From Legionella sp. (GTDB taxonomy: Bacteria > Pseudomonadota > Gammaproteobacteria > Legionellales > Legionellaceae): a stretch of 64,000 nucleotides of DNA. Made by a program: the position numbers and the translations under genes. Position 1 is the first letter of the stretch; each line of letters starts with the position of its first letter. This document shows, one piece after another, positions 29,197 through 38,984 of the stretch. The stretch covers positions 1-64,000 of the forward strand of contig JAUXWR010000088.1 of NCBI GenBank assembly GCA_030680075.1, written 5' to 3'. A model generated the notes under the pieces. The model was given only the letters and a program-made list of their open reading frames with translations, made no database searches and was not told the DNA's origin.

Positions 29197-30264
29197 ATGA
29201 CAGATATCAATGAATCCCTGCTACTTCGTGCGCTAAGCCGAAAACCCGTACCTCGAACGCCTGTGTGGTTAATGCGCCAGGCAGGGCGATATTTACCAGA
29301 ATACAGACAAGTGCGACAGGTTGCCGGTGATTTTTTGAGCTTATGTAAAAATACAGAGCTTGCCTGCGAGGTTACAATGCAGCCCTTAAGGCGATTTGAG
29401 CTTGACGCTGCTATCTTGTTTTCAGACATCTTAACTATACCTGACGCAATGGGACTAGGGCTTTATTTTGCGGAAGGAGAGGGGCCTTGTTTTGAACGCC
29501 CCTTACATACCTCAGCGGCTATTGAGGCACTACCCATACCGGATATAAACAATGAGTTGGGTTATGTAATGGATGCCGTACGTCTCATCCGTCGGGAGCT
29601 ACCCGCAAGCCTTCCACTCATCGGTTTTTCAGGCAGCCCCTGGACCCTTTCGTGCTATATGGTTGAAGGAAGAAGCAGCCCTAACTTCAAGCGGATAATG
29701 ACTTTAATTGATTCAACACCAGAAGTTGCGCATTTACTTCTTGAAAAACTCGCCCAATCGGTCAGTGCCTATTTAAGCGCGCAAGTTCACGCAGGTGCGA
29801 ATGTTTTGATGATATTTGATACTTGGGGCGGCTTACTTTCCACCCCAGATTATGCCCGTTTTTCACTTTCCTACATGCAAGCTATTGTTAATACGTTAAA
29901 ACAACAACACCCCCTTGTCCCCATTATTTTATTTACCAAGGGTGGAGGACAATGGCTTGAACAAATGGCTGCTAGCGGTTGCGATGCTCTCGGTCTTGAT
30001 TGGACTTGTGATTTGGGACAAGCCCGGGATTTGGTGGGGGCTAAAGTGGCATTACAAGGAAACCTTGAGCCGGCTATTTTACTCTCTGATGAAAAAACTA
30101 TTCGCCAACACGTTAAACGCGTATTGTCATCTTATGGTGAGGGTTCAGGACATATTTTTAATTTAGGGCATGGAATAACGCCTGACGTGCCGCTTGAGCA
30201 TGTACGCATTATGGTTGAAGCAGTCCATGAATTTAGTCCGGCTTTTCATACCGAGGAATCATGA
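29197..30264 (+). CDS. hemE: Uroporphyrinogen decarboxylase
   Basis: A 355-residue cytosolic enzyme that decarboxylates uroporphyrinogen III to coproporphyrinogen III in heme synthesis. Signatures: the [11 protein letters not shown] motif, [14 protein letters not shown] containing the catalytic Asp, [16 protein letters not shown] and the C-terminal QGNLEPA followed by FNLGHGI. Length is standard. The stop overlaps the start of the downstream hydrolase gene by four bases (ATGA), implying a joint transcript. Confidence 0.98.
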   Translation: MTDINESLLLRALSRKPVPRTPVWLMRQAGRYLPEYRQVRQVAGDFLSLCKNTELACEVTMQPLRRFELDAAILFSDILTIPDAMGLGLYFAEGEGPCFERPLHTSAAIEALPIPDINNELGYVMDAVRLIRRELPASLPLIGFSGSPWTLSCYMVEGRSSPNFKRIMTLIDSTPEVAHLLLEKLAQSVSAYLSAQVHAGANVLMIFDTWGGLLSTPDYARFSLSYMQAIVNTLKQQHPLVPIILFTKGGGQWLEQMAASGCDALGLDWTCDLGQARDLVGAKVALQGNLEPAILLSDEKTIRQHVKRVLSSYGEGSGHIFNLGHGITPDVPLEHVRIMVEAVHEFSPAFHTEES

Positions 30265-31250
30265 TTATTCCCAGTGAATTTAAACCCGCCTGGTGGCTCA
30301 CTTCACCGCATGGGCAAACGCTTTATCCAGCACTGGCAAGGCGCATCCAGGCACCCGTGGATAAAAAAGAACGCATAGAATTACCCGATGGTGATTTTAT
30401 TGATGTTGCCTGGGCTATCAATGGCGTCTCCCCCGACGCTCCTTTGGTCATTTTATTGCACGGTTTGGGTGGCAACCTAAATTCAACCTACGTTGCCGGG
30501 TTCATGCGTGTATTTAATCAAAATGGATGGCGGGCAGTTCTTATGCACTTCAGAGGAGCAAGTGATGAGTCTAATCGTCTCGCCCGTGCTTATCACTCAG
30601 GCGATACCGCTGATTTTGATTTTCTTCTGAACCTCTTGCATGAGCGTGAGCCTCATACGCTTAAGGCCGCGGTTGGTGTTTCATTAGGCGGGAATGTGCT
30701 CTTGAAGTGGCTGGGTGAGCAGGGGGCGCAATCCCTACTGAAAACGGCGATTGCCATATCAGTACCTTTTCAGTTAAGACTTGTAGCGGACAAAATGAGT
30801 CGCGGTTTTTCGCGCGTTTACCAGCGATATTTACTAAAAAAACTTCGTCGGGTTTTTATTAAAAAAGCGTTAAGCTTCAATACAGAATTACCAGAGCCAT
30901 TAAAAAATTTTGAGAAATGGCGCTGTTTCTGGACCTTTGATGAAAATGTGACGGCTCCCTTGCATGGCTTTTCGGGCGCCCATGACTATTATCGCGAAGC
31001 AAGCTCTTTCAAGTACCTGCAGACCATTGCAACGCCTACCTTAATTATCCATGCCAAGGATGATCCCTTCATGACCGCCGAGGTTCTTCCTCATGAAGAT
31101 GAATTATCAAATCAGGTGCAACTGGAGTTAAGTGAAAAAGGCGGACACGTGGGTTTTATCAGTGGTAATTTCCCCGGTAAACCTGTTTACTGGCTCGAAG
31201 AGCGTGTACCAAATTATTTAAAGAAATTTTTTCCAATTAAACCCGGCTAA
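30261..31250 (+). CDS. YheT-like alpha/beta hydrolase
   Basis: A 329-residue alpha/beta-fold hydrolase of the YheT/AB-hydrolase family. The motif [12 protein letters not shown] precedes the oxyanion region, the nucleophile Ser lies in [14 protein letters not shown], the Asp in HAKDDPFM and the catalytic His in KGGHVGF, so the triad is complete. It begins in the same place as homologues ([19 protein letters not shown]). The natural substrate of the family is not well defined (carboxylester hydrolases, some linked to lipids). It overlaps hemE by four bases, and the pairing with hemE has no obvious metabolic meaning. Confidence 0.92.
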   Translation: MIIPSEFKPAWWLTSPHGQTLYPALARRIQAPVDKKERIELPDGDFIDVAWAINGVSPDAPLVILLHGLGGNLNSTYVAGFMRVFNQNGWRAVLMHFRGASDESNRLARAYHSGDTADFDFLLNLLHEREPHTLKAAVGVSLGGNVLLKWLGEQGAQSLLKTAIAISVPFQLRLVADKMSRGFSRVYQRYLLKKLRRVFIKKALSFNTELPEPLKNFEKWRCFWTFDENVTAPLHGFSGAHDYYREASSFKYLQTIATPTLIIHAKDDPFMTAEVLPHEDELSNQVQLELSEKGGHVGFISGNFPGKPVYWLEERVPNYLKKFFPIKPG

Positions 31251-31300
31251 GTGTATATAATTAACTAACACTTAAATTCTTAGCGCTACAGGATATATGA

Positions 31301-33913
31301 ATGGACACTATATCTGACTGGTTTCAATTAATCCCGATTCCTGCGAATGCTATCGATGGAAATTATAATTTGGGATTAGTTATCTTATCTTTTGCACTAG
31401 CCGTTCTTGCTTCCTATGTTTCGCTGGATTTGATAGGTCGAATTCGCGTCGAACACAATAGCCGCTCACGCTATTATTGGCTCGCTGGTGCGTCTTTTAC
31501 GCTGGGCGCGGGGATTTGGACCGTACATTTTATTGCTATTCTCGCTTTTATCATGCCTATTCCAATGGAATTTGATCTGATTTGGACGGCCATGTCCTTG
31601 TTGATAGCTATTTTTTTCTCAGGTGTGGCCTTATTTGTTTTACAAAAAGAAGATTGCTCGACTAATCTGCGAATTATTAGCGGGTTATTAATAGCAACAG
31701 GGATTGCCACCATGCACTACATGGGCATGGAAGCCATGAAAATTACTCTATCCATTCATTATTTACCAAGAGTGTTTATTCTTTCGCTCATTATTGCTTT
31801 TGTAGCCGTACAAGTGGCTTTGTGGCTGGCTTTTAAAAATCAACATGACCCCAATAGAAAAGAGTTCAATCTTGGAATCCTTGCAATGGGTGTGGCTATT
31901 TGCGGCTTGCAATACACTGGAATACAAGCCGCTGTATTTACATCTTATTCCTCGACCAGTACGCTAATGACAGCTTTTGACACGATTAAACCTGGGCAGT
32001 TGGCCTTTTCTATTGCAGGTTTTACAGCATTAATTATAGGAATTGCTTTAACCGCATCAACTTATTATAAGCAGATGGTGAGAGCCGTAAGAAATGAAAA
32101 AGAATTTTTAAATGCCATGCTCGATAATCTTGAAGATGGAATTATAGCGTGTGATGCAAGTGGTAAAATTACGGTATTTAACCATTCTCTTCAGCAAAAT
32201 ATTGATCCCGATAAAATTGCCAATACAATTGATGACCTGCCTTATTTATTTACGCTTCATACCTTAAATAATGAGCTGGTTGAAGGTGAAAATTTTCCTT
32301 TAAATCGTGCTTTAAACAGTGAGCGGATTCATGCCCTTGAATTAGTCATGCGCGTTAAAAATGAGGTCACTCGTGAAGTAGTTATTGATGGTCAGCAAAT
32401 CAAAAGCCCTGAGGGCAAAAAACTTGGTGCGGTGATTGTTATTCATGATGTCACTGAACTTAAACGCACAGAAAAATTAAAAAATGAATTTGTTTCTATA
32501 GTAAGTCATGAGCTGCGAACCCCCTTGACTTCAATCAGAGGCTCTCTTGGGCTATTAGTTAGCGGCGTTATGGGGGATTTTCCAGCGAAAGCGAGCAAGT
32601 TGCTTCAAATAGCGAATAACAATTGCGAACGATTACTCTTGTTAATTAATGATATTTTAGATATAGAAAAAATTGAAGCGGGTAAAATGAAATTTCAGTT
32701 AAAAACAGTTGACCTGAATACACTGCTTAATGAATCCATTGAAGCAAATAAAATGTATGCCGAAAAATTTGAGGTTACTATCCAGCTTGTTCAACCAGAG
32801 ACGGCGTTTTTTGTCACTGTTGACCCTGATCGTTTAATGCAAGTTTTAGCTAATTTAATATCCAATGCCTGTAAATTTTCTCCTAAAGGGTCACAAGTCA
32901 CGCTCTCAGTAAAGCAAGAAGATGATAGGGTGCAAGTATCTGTTGCTGATAAAGGCCCAGGTATTCCAGAGGAGTTTCAATCACGAATTTTCCAAAAATT
33001 CTCACAAGCAGACTCATCCGATACACGAGGACAGGGTGGTACTGGCTTGGGGTTAAATATTAGCAAGACCATTATTGAAAAATTTGGCGGTACACTCAAT
33101 TTTTTCAGTGAAACAGACAAAGGTACTACTTTCTATTTTAAAATTCCTCTCAATCACGAAAATAATCTACTTGCCTCGCCAACGGTAGAGGTACCCACCA
33201 CCAAAAAGCGCTTGCTTATTTGTGAAGACGATGAGGATCAATCCGAATACCTTAAAGTATTGCTACAATCAGCCGGCTTTGAAATCGATATTGCTAATAC
33301 TGTCACTGATGCAAAAAGATTAGTGGCGATGCATGATTATAAAGCGTTACTGCTGGATTTAATTTTACCCGATCAAGATGGCATTGCCTTTATTCGAGAT
33401 TTACGTGCGACAAAGAAAACCGCTAATCTCCATATTATTGTATTGTCCGTTATCGCTCAAACAGGCCGCGCTTTATTAAAGGGTGAGGCTATTTCGGTTG
33501 TAGATTGGTTAGATAAGCCGGTGGATTTTAATACGCTGTTAGCTTCCCTCAACCGTATAAAAAGAAAAAATGCCAGTGTGCCGCATATTTTGCATGTTGA
33601 AGATAATGTAGACACTCAACATGTAGTAGGTGTTTTGCTTGAAGAGTACGCTACGGTTTCGAAAGCGGTCAATCTTCAGGCAGCAAAGGAAATGCTCGAG
33701 AAAACAGATTATGATCTCGTCATTTTAGATTTATTATTGCCAGATGGTGATGGCAGCGAAATTCTTCCTCTACTGGCCAAGCTTGGGATTCCCGTTATTG
33801 TTTTTTCCAATACGCCGTTAAATGAGGATTTTGCACACTATGTAAACAAGGCATTACTCAAAGCGAACTCATCAAATGAAACATTGCTTACAACGATTAT
33901 GAATTTACTTTAA
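31301..33913 (+). CDS. MHYT-domain hybrid sensor histidine kinase
   Basis: An 870-residue inner-membrane hybrid kinase. Residues about 15-255 form an MHYT sensor with seven helices; the motifs appear as TVHFIA, MHYMGME and LQYTG. A PAS-like domain follows (about 268-385). HisKA has phosphoacceptor His403 (VSHELRTPL), and the ATPase domain has NLISNACKFSP, DKGPGIP and GGTGLGLNISK. Two receiver domains follow: REC1 (about 636-750, Asp686) and REC2 (about 762-868, Asp810). MHYT domains are proposed to sense diatomic gases or copper; that is not shown here. Next is a stand-alone receiver nine bases on, then an HPt-GGDEF protein, making a self-contained relay. Confidence 0.9.
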   Translation: MDTISDWFQLIPIPANAIDGNYNLGLVILSFALAVLASYVSLDLIGRIRVEHNSRSRYYWLAGASFTLGAGIWTVHFIAILAFIMPIPMEFDLIWTAMSLLIAIFFSGVALFVLQKEDCSTNLRIISGLLIATGIATMHYMGMEAMKITLSIHYLPRVFILSLIIAFVAVQVALWLAFKNQHDPNRKEFNLGILAMGVAICGLQYTGIQAAVFTSYSSTSTLMTAFDTIKPGQLAFSIAGFTALIIGIALTASTYYKQMVRAVRNEKEFLNAMLDNLEDGIIACDASGKITVFNHSLQQNIDPDKIANTIDDLPYLFTLHTLNNELVEGENFPLNRALNSERIHALELVMRVKNEVTREVVIDGQQIKSPEGKKLGAVIVIHDVTELKRTEKLKNEFVSIVSHELRTPLTSIRGSLGLLVSGVMGDFPAKASKLLQIANNNCERLLLLINDILDIEKIEAGKMKFQLKTVDLNTLLNESIEANKMYAEKFEVTIQLVQPETAFFVTVDPDRLMQVLANLISNACKFSPKGSQVTLSVKQEDDRVQVSVADKGPGIPEEFQSRIFQKFSQADSSDTRGQGGTGLGLNISKTIIEKFGGTLNFFSETDKGTTFYFKIPLNHENNLLASPTVEVPTTKKRLLICEDDEDQSEYLKVLLQSAGFEIDIANTVTDAKRLVAMHDYKALLLDLILPDQDGIAFIRDLRATKKTANLHIIVLSVIAQTGRALLKGEAISVVDWLDKPVDFNTLLASLNRIKRKNASVPHILHVEDNVDTQHVVGVLLEEYATVSKAVNLQAAKEMLEKTDYDLVILDLLLPDGDGSEILPLLAKLGIPVIVFSNTPLNEDFAHYVNKALLKANSSNETLLTTIMNLL

Positions 33914-33922
33914 GGATAAGTC

Positions 33923-34318
33923 ATGCCTGATAAAGAGCTTACAACGATTTTATACGCTGAAGACGAAAGTGATATTCGTAACATTGCCGAGATAGCGTTG
34001 GAAGATGTAGGTGGATTTACAGTGCGTTATTGCCATAATGGGCGCGCAGTATTAGAGGCCGCTCGTGGGTTCTGCCCTGATTTAATATTACTGGATGTTA
34101 TGATGCCTGAAATGGATGGACCTGCTACCTTACGCGAATTACGAAAAATGCCTCAATTTTCCGCTATTCCTGCAATATTTATGACCGCGAAAATACAAAC
34201 TAACGAGATTGAAGAATATAAATCACTCGGCGTAATAGAGGTTATTCCAAAACCATTTGATCCCATTAGTCTTGCGGATACGATTAGAGAAGCCTGGAAC
34301 AAATATTATGGATATTAA
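33923..34318 (+). CDS. Stand-alone response regulator (CheY-like)
   Basis: A 131-residue single receiver domain with no output domain. The acidic pair E13-D14, phosphoacceptor Asp58 (LLDVMMPEMDG), the switch Thr88 (MTA) and Lys110 (PKPF) are all in place, so it should be phosphorylated. It lies nine bases after the hybrid kinase gene and overlaps the HPt-GGDEF gene by 11 bases. It could shuttle phosphate or act by protein contact, as CheY and Spo0F do. Confidence 0.95.
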   Translation: MPDKELTTILYAEDESDIRNIAEIALEDVGGFTVRYCHNGRAVLEAARGFCPDLILLDVMMPEMDGPATLRELRKMPQFSAIPAIFMTAKIQTNEIEEYKSLGVIEVIPKPFDPISLADTIREAWNKYYGY

Positions 34319-35930
34319 AGTACAGAAAAAACTGCAAGATCTCTTTATAACTTACACAAAAAAATTGCCTGAAAAAATAAAAAATATCGAAGTACAGTGG
34401 CAAAAGCAACTCAATAGTTACGATAAACTAACGTTTCAAAATTTTCATCGGGATGTTCACAGTTTATGTGGGTCTGCGGGAACTTATGGTTATACGGAAA
34501 TAGGTAAAGCAGCCAGAGTTTTGGAGATTTTTTTAAAAAGTCTGTTAAACGCCGATTCTATTACAATTGATCAACAACAGGAAATAGAGGGGTTGATTGA
34601 GAACATAAAGAAGGTGGCTTTGGTAGCTCCTGAAAAATTACCCGTCTTTGCCGCGGTAACGGGGGAAATTCCTGAGAATAAATTAGTATATATTGTTGAG
34701 CAGGATATAAATCTTGTTAATAAATTAAGTGAAGATCTTAAACACGCAGGTTATCAAGCAGCCTACATTCCCGATCTCTCTACGTTAAAAATCACGGTTA
34801 ACAAGAGCATCCCTATTACCATTATCCTTGATACAAACTATCTCTCCTCTGAAGGTATCGATGAAATATTAGCGCTGCAAAAGCTACAACCTGAGCCTAT
34901 ACAATTGTTTTGTATTGTACCTGATGCTGACTTACAGCCCCGGTTGCAAGCAATTCGGGCTAGATGTAATGCGTTTTTTCAAAAACCGATTGATATTTTT
35001 TTTCTGACTCAACTATTAAATCAAAAATGTAGTGTGGGAAACGAGTCTTATCGTATTTTAATTATCGATGATTCAGAATCATTAGGCTCTTATTATTCGC
35101 TAATTTTAAGTCAAGCCGGAATGGTGACGCACGCAATTTCAAACCCAATGTTATTATTGAACGTTTTGGAAGAGTTTCAACCAGACTTGCTTTTAATGGA
35201 TATTTACATGCCTCAATGCACAGGTCTTGAATTGGCTGCAGTGCTACGTCAGGAAAATCTGTACAAGAAAATACCCATTATTTTTCTTTCCACCGAAGAA
35301 GATAAGCGCAAGCAATTATCAGCATTAAGTCTCGGCGGCGATGATTTTCTGACCAAACCCATTTCACCTCAGCATTTAATTTCGGCTGTACGTTCTCGAG
35401 CAAAACGTGCTGGCGTTCTAAATTATTTTATGACTACGGATAGTCTAACGGGCCTGTTGAACCATTCAAGTATCTTAAAGCGTTTGGAAATAGAGATAAT
35501 GCATGCCAAACAAAAAAATATCCCTTTATCCTTTGTGATGATTGATATTGATCATTTTAAAAAAATAAACGACACTTATGGCCATCCCGTAGGGGATATT
35601 GTGATAAAAAAATTAGCTACTTTATTACTGGTTCGTCTAAGAAGTCAGGATATTGTAGGTCGATATGGCGGTGAGGAATTTGCCATTATTTTGCCAGGCG
35701 CCAGTCATGAAAAAAGTCGCGAATTATGCAATGAACTACGAGAGCAATTCTCACGATTTACTTTTGCGTCTGATAATACTACTTTTTCTGTAACATTTAG
35801 TATGGGTATTTCTTATTTATATGATGGTGCCGATGCTCAGATTATTGTTGACGATGCGGATAAAGCTTTATATAAAGCTAAACAACTGGGTCGCAACCAA
35901 GTGGTAGTATTTGATAACGATATGGATTGA
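34308..35930 (+). CDS. HPt-REC-GGDEF protein (probable diguanylate cyclase)
   Basis: A 540-residue cytosolic signalling protein. An HPt domain sits at about 1-110 with His51 (HSLCGSAGTYG). A degenerate receiver (about 125-235, acidic cluster and Asp poorly kept) follows, then a complete receiver (about 245-360, Asp298 in LLMDIYMPQ, Lys in TKP). A GGDEF domain (about 375-535) has the active motif GGEEF at 454-458 and an RSQD I-site five residues before it, so it should make c-di-GMP and be product-inhibited. I take the ATG at 34308. A longer frame to 34257 lies inside the preceding gene. HPt and receiver in the same protein as the cyclase is unusual and fits a phosphorelay with the two upstream genes. 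Confidence 0.9.
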   Translation: MDIKVQKKLQDLFITYTKKLPEKIKNIEVQWQKQLNSYDKLTFQNFHRDVHSLCGSAGTYGYTEIGKAARVLEIFLKSLLNADSITIDQQQEIEGLIENIKKVALVAPEKLPVFAAVTGEIPENKLVYIVEQDINLVNKLSEDLKHAGYQAAYIPDLSTLKITVNKSIPITIILDTNYLSSEGIDEILALQKLQPEPIQLFCIVPDADLQPRLQAIRARCNAFFQKPIDIFFLTQLLNQKCSVGNESYRILIIDDSESLGSYYSLILSQAGMVTHAISNPMLLLNVLEEFQPDLLLMDIYMPQCTGLELAAVLRQENLYKKIPIIFLSTEEDKRKQLSALSLGGDDFLTKPISPQHLISAVRSRAKRAGVLNYFMTTDSLTGLLNHSSILKRLEIEIMHAKQKNIPLSFVMIDIDHFKKINDTYGHPVGDIVIKKLATLLLVRLRSQDIVGRYGGEEFAIILPGASHEKSRELCNELREQFSRFTFASDNTTFSVTFSMGISYLYDGADAQIIVDDADKALYKAKQLGRNQVVVFDNDMD

Positions 35931-36060
35931 GAATAACTCTTATGCACCCATTTATACGCTTAACGTGCTGTCTCAAAAGTTCTTAATCCTATTTAGTCGA
36001 CCATTGCGAGGTGGAATCTTTATCAGTCTTATATTTATATAAGGATTGAAATTGATAAAT

Positions 36061-36089
36061 TTGCACAAACAATTGTCATATGGTATTAT
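36061..36089 (+). promoter_or_regulatory. Sigma-70-type promoter for the orphan gene at 36119
   Basis: TTGCAC at 36061-36066 and TATTAT at 36084-36089 are separated by 17 bases, 30 bases upstream of the ATG at 36119. It suggests that this gene is transcribed separately from the kinase-GGDEF genes upstream. Confidence 0.55.
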
Positions 36090-36118
36090 TTGCGCCAAAA
36101 ATATATGAGAGAAATAGA

Positions 36119-36787
36119 ATGCCAAATACAAAACACAGAGATTCATTTTTTAAAAAACATGAACCTGAAATCAGCGAAGTTATGAGCGATGATGAACTTG
36201 AAGAACTTTATGATGAACTTTATCGTCAACAAGCTGCCCTATATCAAGGTGAGGATAAAAATCCTGATAAAGATATTTATGGCGGGATTATTGCGCTTTC
36301 TTCTGAGAGAAAAGCCACGTTGCAACAACGATTAAGAGATGTTACGACCAAACATTCCCCTATGATTTATCCTTATAGCCTTTGTTTAAATTTAAAAGGA
36401 TTGACTTATTATGAATTATTTAAAAATACGATTGAATTTATTTATTTAAATCCTGATTTGGATCCATTAGAAGCAGAAGCTTATAAAAAGGGTTATGAAT
36501 TCCTAATAGAAGTAGTTGACTCTTTTAGTCTGCCGTCAGCAGAGAGTACTACCGAAATGACTGATAAAGAATATAACCGCCTAGCTACATTGATACGCAA
36601 TTTAACACCACTTTATTTCTATAATTCGAAACAATATGAATTTTTGCATCAACCACCACGCCGCTATTATGCAGAGCAAAGATTTGCAGGTGAGGTGAAT
36701 AGAGCCATTGAGTCTGTAATGAATCATGCCAAACGGCTTGTAAAATCTAACGACCAAATAGTCGAAGGAATAACTCCTCGCATCTAA
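36119..36787 (+). CDS. Orphan soluble protein, acidic N-terminus
   Basis: A 222-residue cytosolic protein with no recognised domain. The first 60 residues are charged and acidic (SDDELEELYDELY), and the middle has aromatic-rich helices (PMIYPYSLCLNLKGLTYYELF). There is no signal peptide or membrane helix. I take the ATG at 36119 (GAGAG upstream) rather than the frame start at 36080. A good promoter lies just before it. The next gene starts 29 bases after its stop, so they may share a transcript. Charged orphan proteins of this kind in Legionella are sometimes secreted effectors. That is only a guess. Confidence 0.65.
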   Translation: MPNTKHRDSFFKKHEPEISEVMSDDELEELYDELYRQQAALYQGEDKNPDKDIYGGIIALSSERKATLQQRLRDVTTKHSPMIYPYSLCLNLKGLTYYELFKNTIEFIYLNPDLDPLEAEAYKKGYEFLIEVVDSFSLPSAESTTEMTDKEYNRLATLIRNLTPLYFYNSKQYEFLHQPPRRYYAEQRFAGEVNRAIESVMNHAKRLVKSNDQIVEGITPRI

Positions 36788-36816
36788 ACTATATTTAAAA
36801 CTCAACTGAGGATAGT

Positions 36817-37431
36817 ATGATAAAAAAATTATCTGTTGTATGTCTTTTAAGTTTGCCGTTTTATGCATACTCCGCAGTTGAGGGCATGGATTTACCTTTA
36901 GTCCAAAATGTCGCTCCACAAAATACGTCTTATGCGGTGCCGCTTGATGGGTTAAAAGAAAACAGTCTTTACCAGGTAACCTGTAGTTTAACTAATACGG
37001 ATACTATGGAAGCCAAATTTATGGTGGAGCCGCGTTTACTTGCATCCAGCCATTACGGTAATGTTCAACTTAATAACCTGCCCTTTGAGAATAACATGGG
37101 CGCTTTGCAACAAGGTGAGAATCAGTTGTCTTTCCAGCTTTTGGTGGAGAAAACCGATAGGGAAAAATACAATCGCTTTGTTTTAACCCCTTTAACTGAC
37201 GCACCTCTTCAAGTGAATCAATGTGTTGCGAGTGAAATCACTCCCTCTAAAACACGAAATACGGAAGCAATCAGGTCTGACGGCGGGTTCTTTTTTGCCT
37301 TTAATGATACCGATAACCCGGTTACCATTGCGGTTGGAAATATTTGGCCAACCCAATATGTAATTAAACCACATGATTATAGAACCGTTTGGGTTTCGTC
37401 CGATAATCAAGATATCCGTATTAAAAAATAG
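36817..37431 (+). CDS. Exported orphan protein
   Basis: A 204-residue protein with a clear signal peptide (basic MIKK, hydrophobic core LSVVCLLSLPFYAYS, cleavage about residue 20 after Ala-Tyr-Ser-Ala). The mature part is beta-rich with many short strands and a single pair of Cys residues, one near residue 57 and one near 137, that might form a disulfide. It is likely periplasmic or surface-exposed. No family was recognised. GAGG precedes the ATG, and it follows the orphan gene at 36119 by 29 bases. A palindromic repeat lies immediately downstream. Confidence 0.75.
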   Translation: MIKKLSVVCLLSLPFYAYSAVEGMDLPLVQNVAPQNTSYAVPLDGLKENSLYQVTCSLTNTDTMEAKFMVEPRLLASSHYGNVQLNNLPFENNMGALQQGENQLSFQLLVEKTDREKYNRFVLTPLTDAPLQVNQCVASEITPSKTRNTEAIRSDGGFFFAFNDTDNPVTIAVGNIWPTQYVIKPHDYRTVWVSSDNQDIRIKK

Positions 37432-37442
37432 ACGTAATAGAA

Positions 37443-37473
37443 GTAGCCCGGATTAGCGCCAGCGTAATCCGGG
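37443..37473 (+). repeat. REP-like palindrome (GGATTA/TAATCC type)
   Basis: A single copy of the family, GTAGCCCGGATTAGCG joined to CGTAATCCGGG, lies 12 bases after the exported orphan gene and 14 bases before the stop of the convergent DAHP synthase. It may act as a shared terminator or mRNA-stabilising hairpin. Confidence 0.75.
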
Positions 37474-37486
37474 TTGCAATACTTCC

Positions 37487-38824
37487 TTATACCTGTTTAA
37501 ACTCTCGGCTAAGCTGCAAAGCCATTTCAAGCGACTGCTCGTAATTTAAGCGCGGATCAACAAGACTATGGTATGCATGCTTAAGATCATTTTCATTTAA
37601 TCCGCGCGCGCCTCCAATACACTCCGTAACATTCTCACCCGTTAATTCAAAATGAACGCCGCCTAAATGGCTCGACATTTTACTATGAATATCTACCGCC
37701 TGTTGCAACTCCGAAAGAATATTATCAAAGTGACGCGTTTTGATACCTTCGGCGGTTGTTTCTGTGTTCCCATGCATGGGGTCACAAGACCAGGTGACTG
37801 GGATATTAGTGGCTTTCACGGTCTCAATTAACGATGGTAGCAAGCTTGCAATATTTTTGGCACCTAATCGGGTGATAAGTAACAAACGACCTTCCTCACG
37901 ATTAGGGTTGGCAATTTTTAATACCTCGGTTAGCCACTCTTTGCTTGCTGTGGGTCCGATTTTAATACCTATCGGATTTTGAATGCCGCGCATAAACTCA
38001 AGATGCGCACTATCAAGAGCCGCTGTACGCATACCAATCCAGGGCAGATGAGTGGATAAATTATACCAAAGACCATCATCATTCATATTACGGGTTAACG
38101 CTTGCTCATAATGCAAATGCAAGGCTTCATGGGATGTATAAAAATCTACTTTATTAATACTACTGCTTCTAATGCCATCAATGGCCTCAAGAAAATCCAG
38201 AGAATTAGCGATATTTTTTACGATCTCATGATATTCGTCTGCTTGGGCTGAGTGCTCAACGAAACGCAAGTCCCATTGTTGCGGGTGATTTAAGTCGGCA
38301 AACCCCCCATTTAATAATGCCCGAATAAAATTGAGTGTCATTGCAGCACAACTATACCCTTGTAACATTAACTTTGGGTTCGGCAGGCGCGATTGAGCAT
38401 CAAATTGGGGCGAATTAACCAAATCCCCACGATAACTGGGCAAGGTGATGCCCTCAATAGTTTCAAAGTCAGAGGAACGAGGTTTGGCATATTGCCCGGC
38501 AATACGTCCTACCCGAATGATAGGTTTACGCATGCCATGCAACAATACAAGACTCATTTGCAAAATGATTTTGAGTTTATTGCTAATGATTTCAGAGCGA
38601 CAATCATTGAATGACTCGGCGCAATCACCACCTTGTAAAATAAATGCCTCCCCGCGACCTGCAAGAGCAATGGCTTTTTTCAGATTCTTTATCTCACCAC
38701 TGGTAACAAGAGGCGGTAACTGACTCAACTGCTCGACTACGCGTTCTACGTGAGTGTCATCAGGGTATGTGGCTGCTTGTTGATATGTAAATTGTTGCCA
38801 TGATGTTGGTGACCATGAACGCAT
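37487..38824 (-). CDS. Class II (plant-type) DAHP synthase
   Basis: A 445-residue enzyme that joins phosphoenolpyruvate and erythrose-4-phosphate in the first step of aromatic amino-acid synthesis. The class II pattern is distinct from E. coli AroF/G/H: WSPTSWQQF at the start, FILQGGDCAESF with a metal-binding Cys, the RVGRIAGQYAKPRSS segment, EYHEIVKN, KIGPTAS, VTWSCDPMHGN and GGVHFELTGENVTECIGG. Length is normal for the class. It is transcribed alone on the minus strand, away from grpE. Feedback sensitivity cannot be read from the sequence. Confidence 0.96.
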   Translation of the reverse strand: MRSWSPTSWQQFTYQQAATYPDDTHVERVVEQLSQLPPLVTSGEIKNLKKAIALAGRGEAFILQGGDCAESFNDCRSEIISNKLKIILQMSLVLLHGMRKPIIRVGRIAGQYAKPRSSDFETIEGITLPSYRGDLVNSPQFDAQSRLPNPKLMLQGYSCAAMTLNFIRALLNGGFADLNHPQQWDLRFVEHSAQADEYHEIVKNIANSLDFLEAIDGIRSSSINKVDFYTSHEALHLHYEQALTRNMNDDGLWYNLSTHLPWIGMRTAALDSAHLEFMRGIQNPIGIKIGPTASKEWLTEVLKIANPNREEGRLLLITRLGAKNIASLLPSLIETVKATNIPVTWSCDPMHGNTETTAEGIKTRHFDNILSELQQAVDIHSKMSSHLGGVHFELTGENVTECIGGARGLNENDLKHAYHSLVDPRLNYEQSLEMALQLSREFKQV

Positions 38825-38927
38825 AAAAAACCTTATTTGACTAGCTTAATTACTAAGTATGCGATAAATGAACAGCGCTAGCAACATTTCCACCCGCATT
38901 AACGGGATAAATATTCTATAATAATGA

Positions 38928-38955
38928 CTTGAATTCCAGGCATCTATCCCCACCT
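38928..38955 (+). promoter_or_regulatory. Sigma-32-type heat-shock promoter of grpE
   Basis: CTTGAA at 38928-38933 is followed after 14 bases by CCCCAC at 38948-38953, close to the sigma-32 consensus CTTGAAA-N11-16-CCCCATNT. It lies about 30 bases before the grpE ATG. Confidence 0.75.
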
Positions 38956-38984
38956 ATGATGTCAACTAATTCAGGAGTACCTTG

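Noticed and set aside
34257..34307. Upstream extension of the GGDEF gene
   Set aside because: It lies within the preceding receiver gene and lacks a ribosome binding site.
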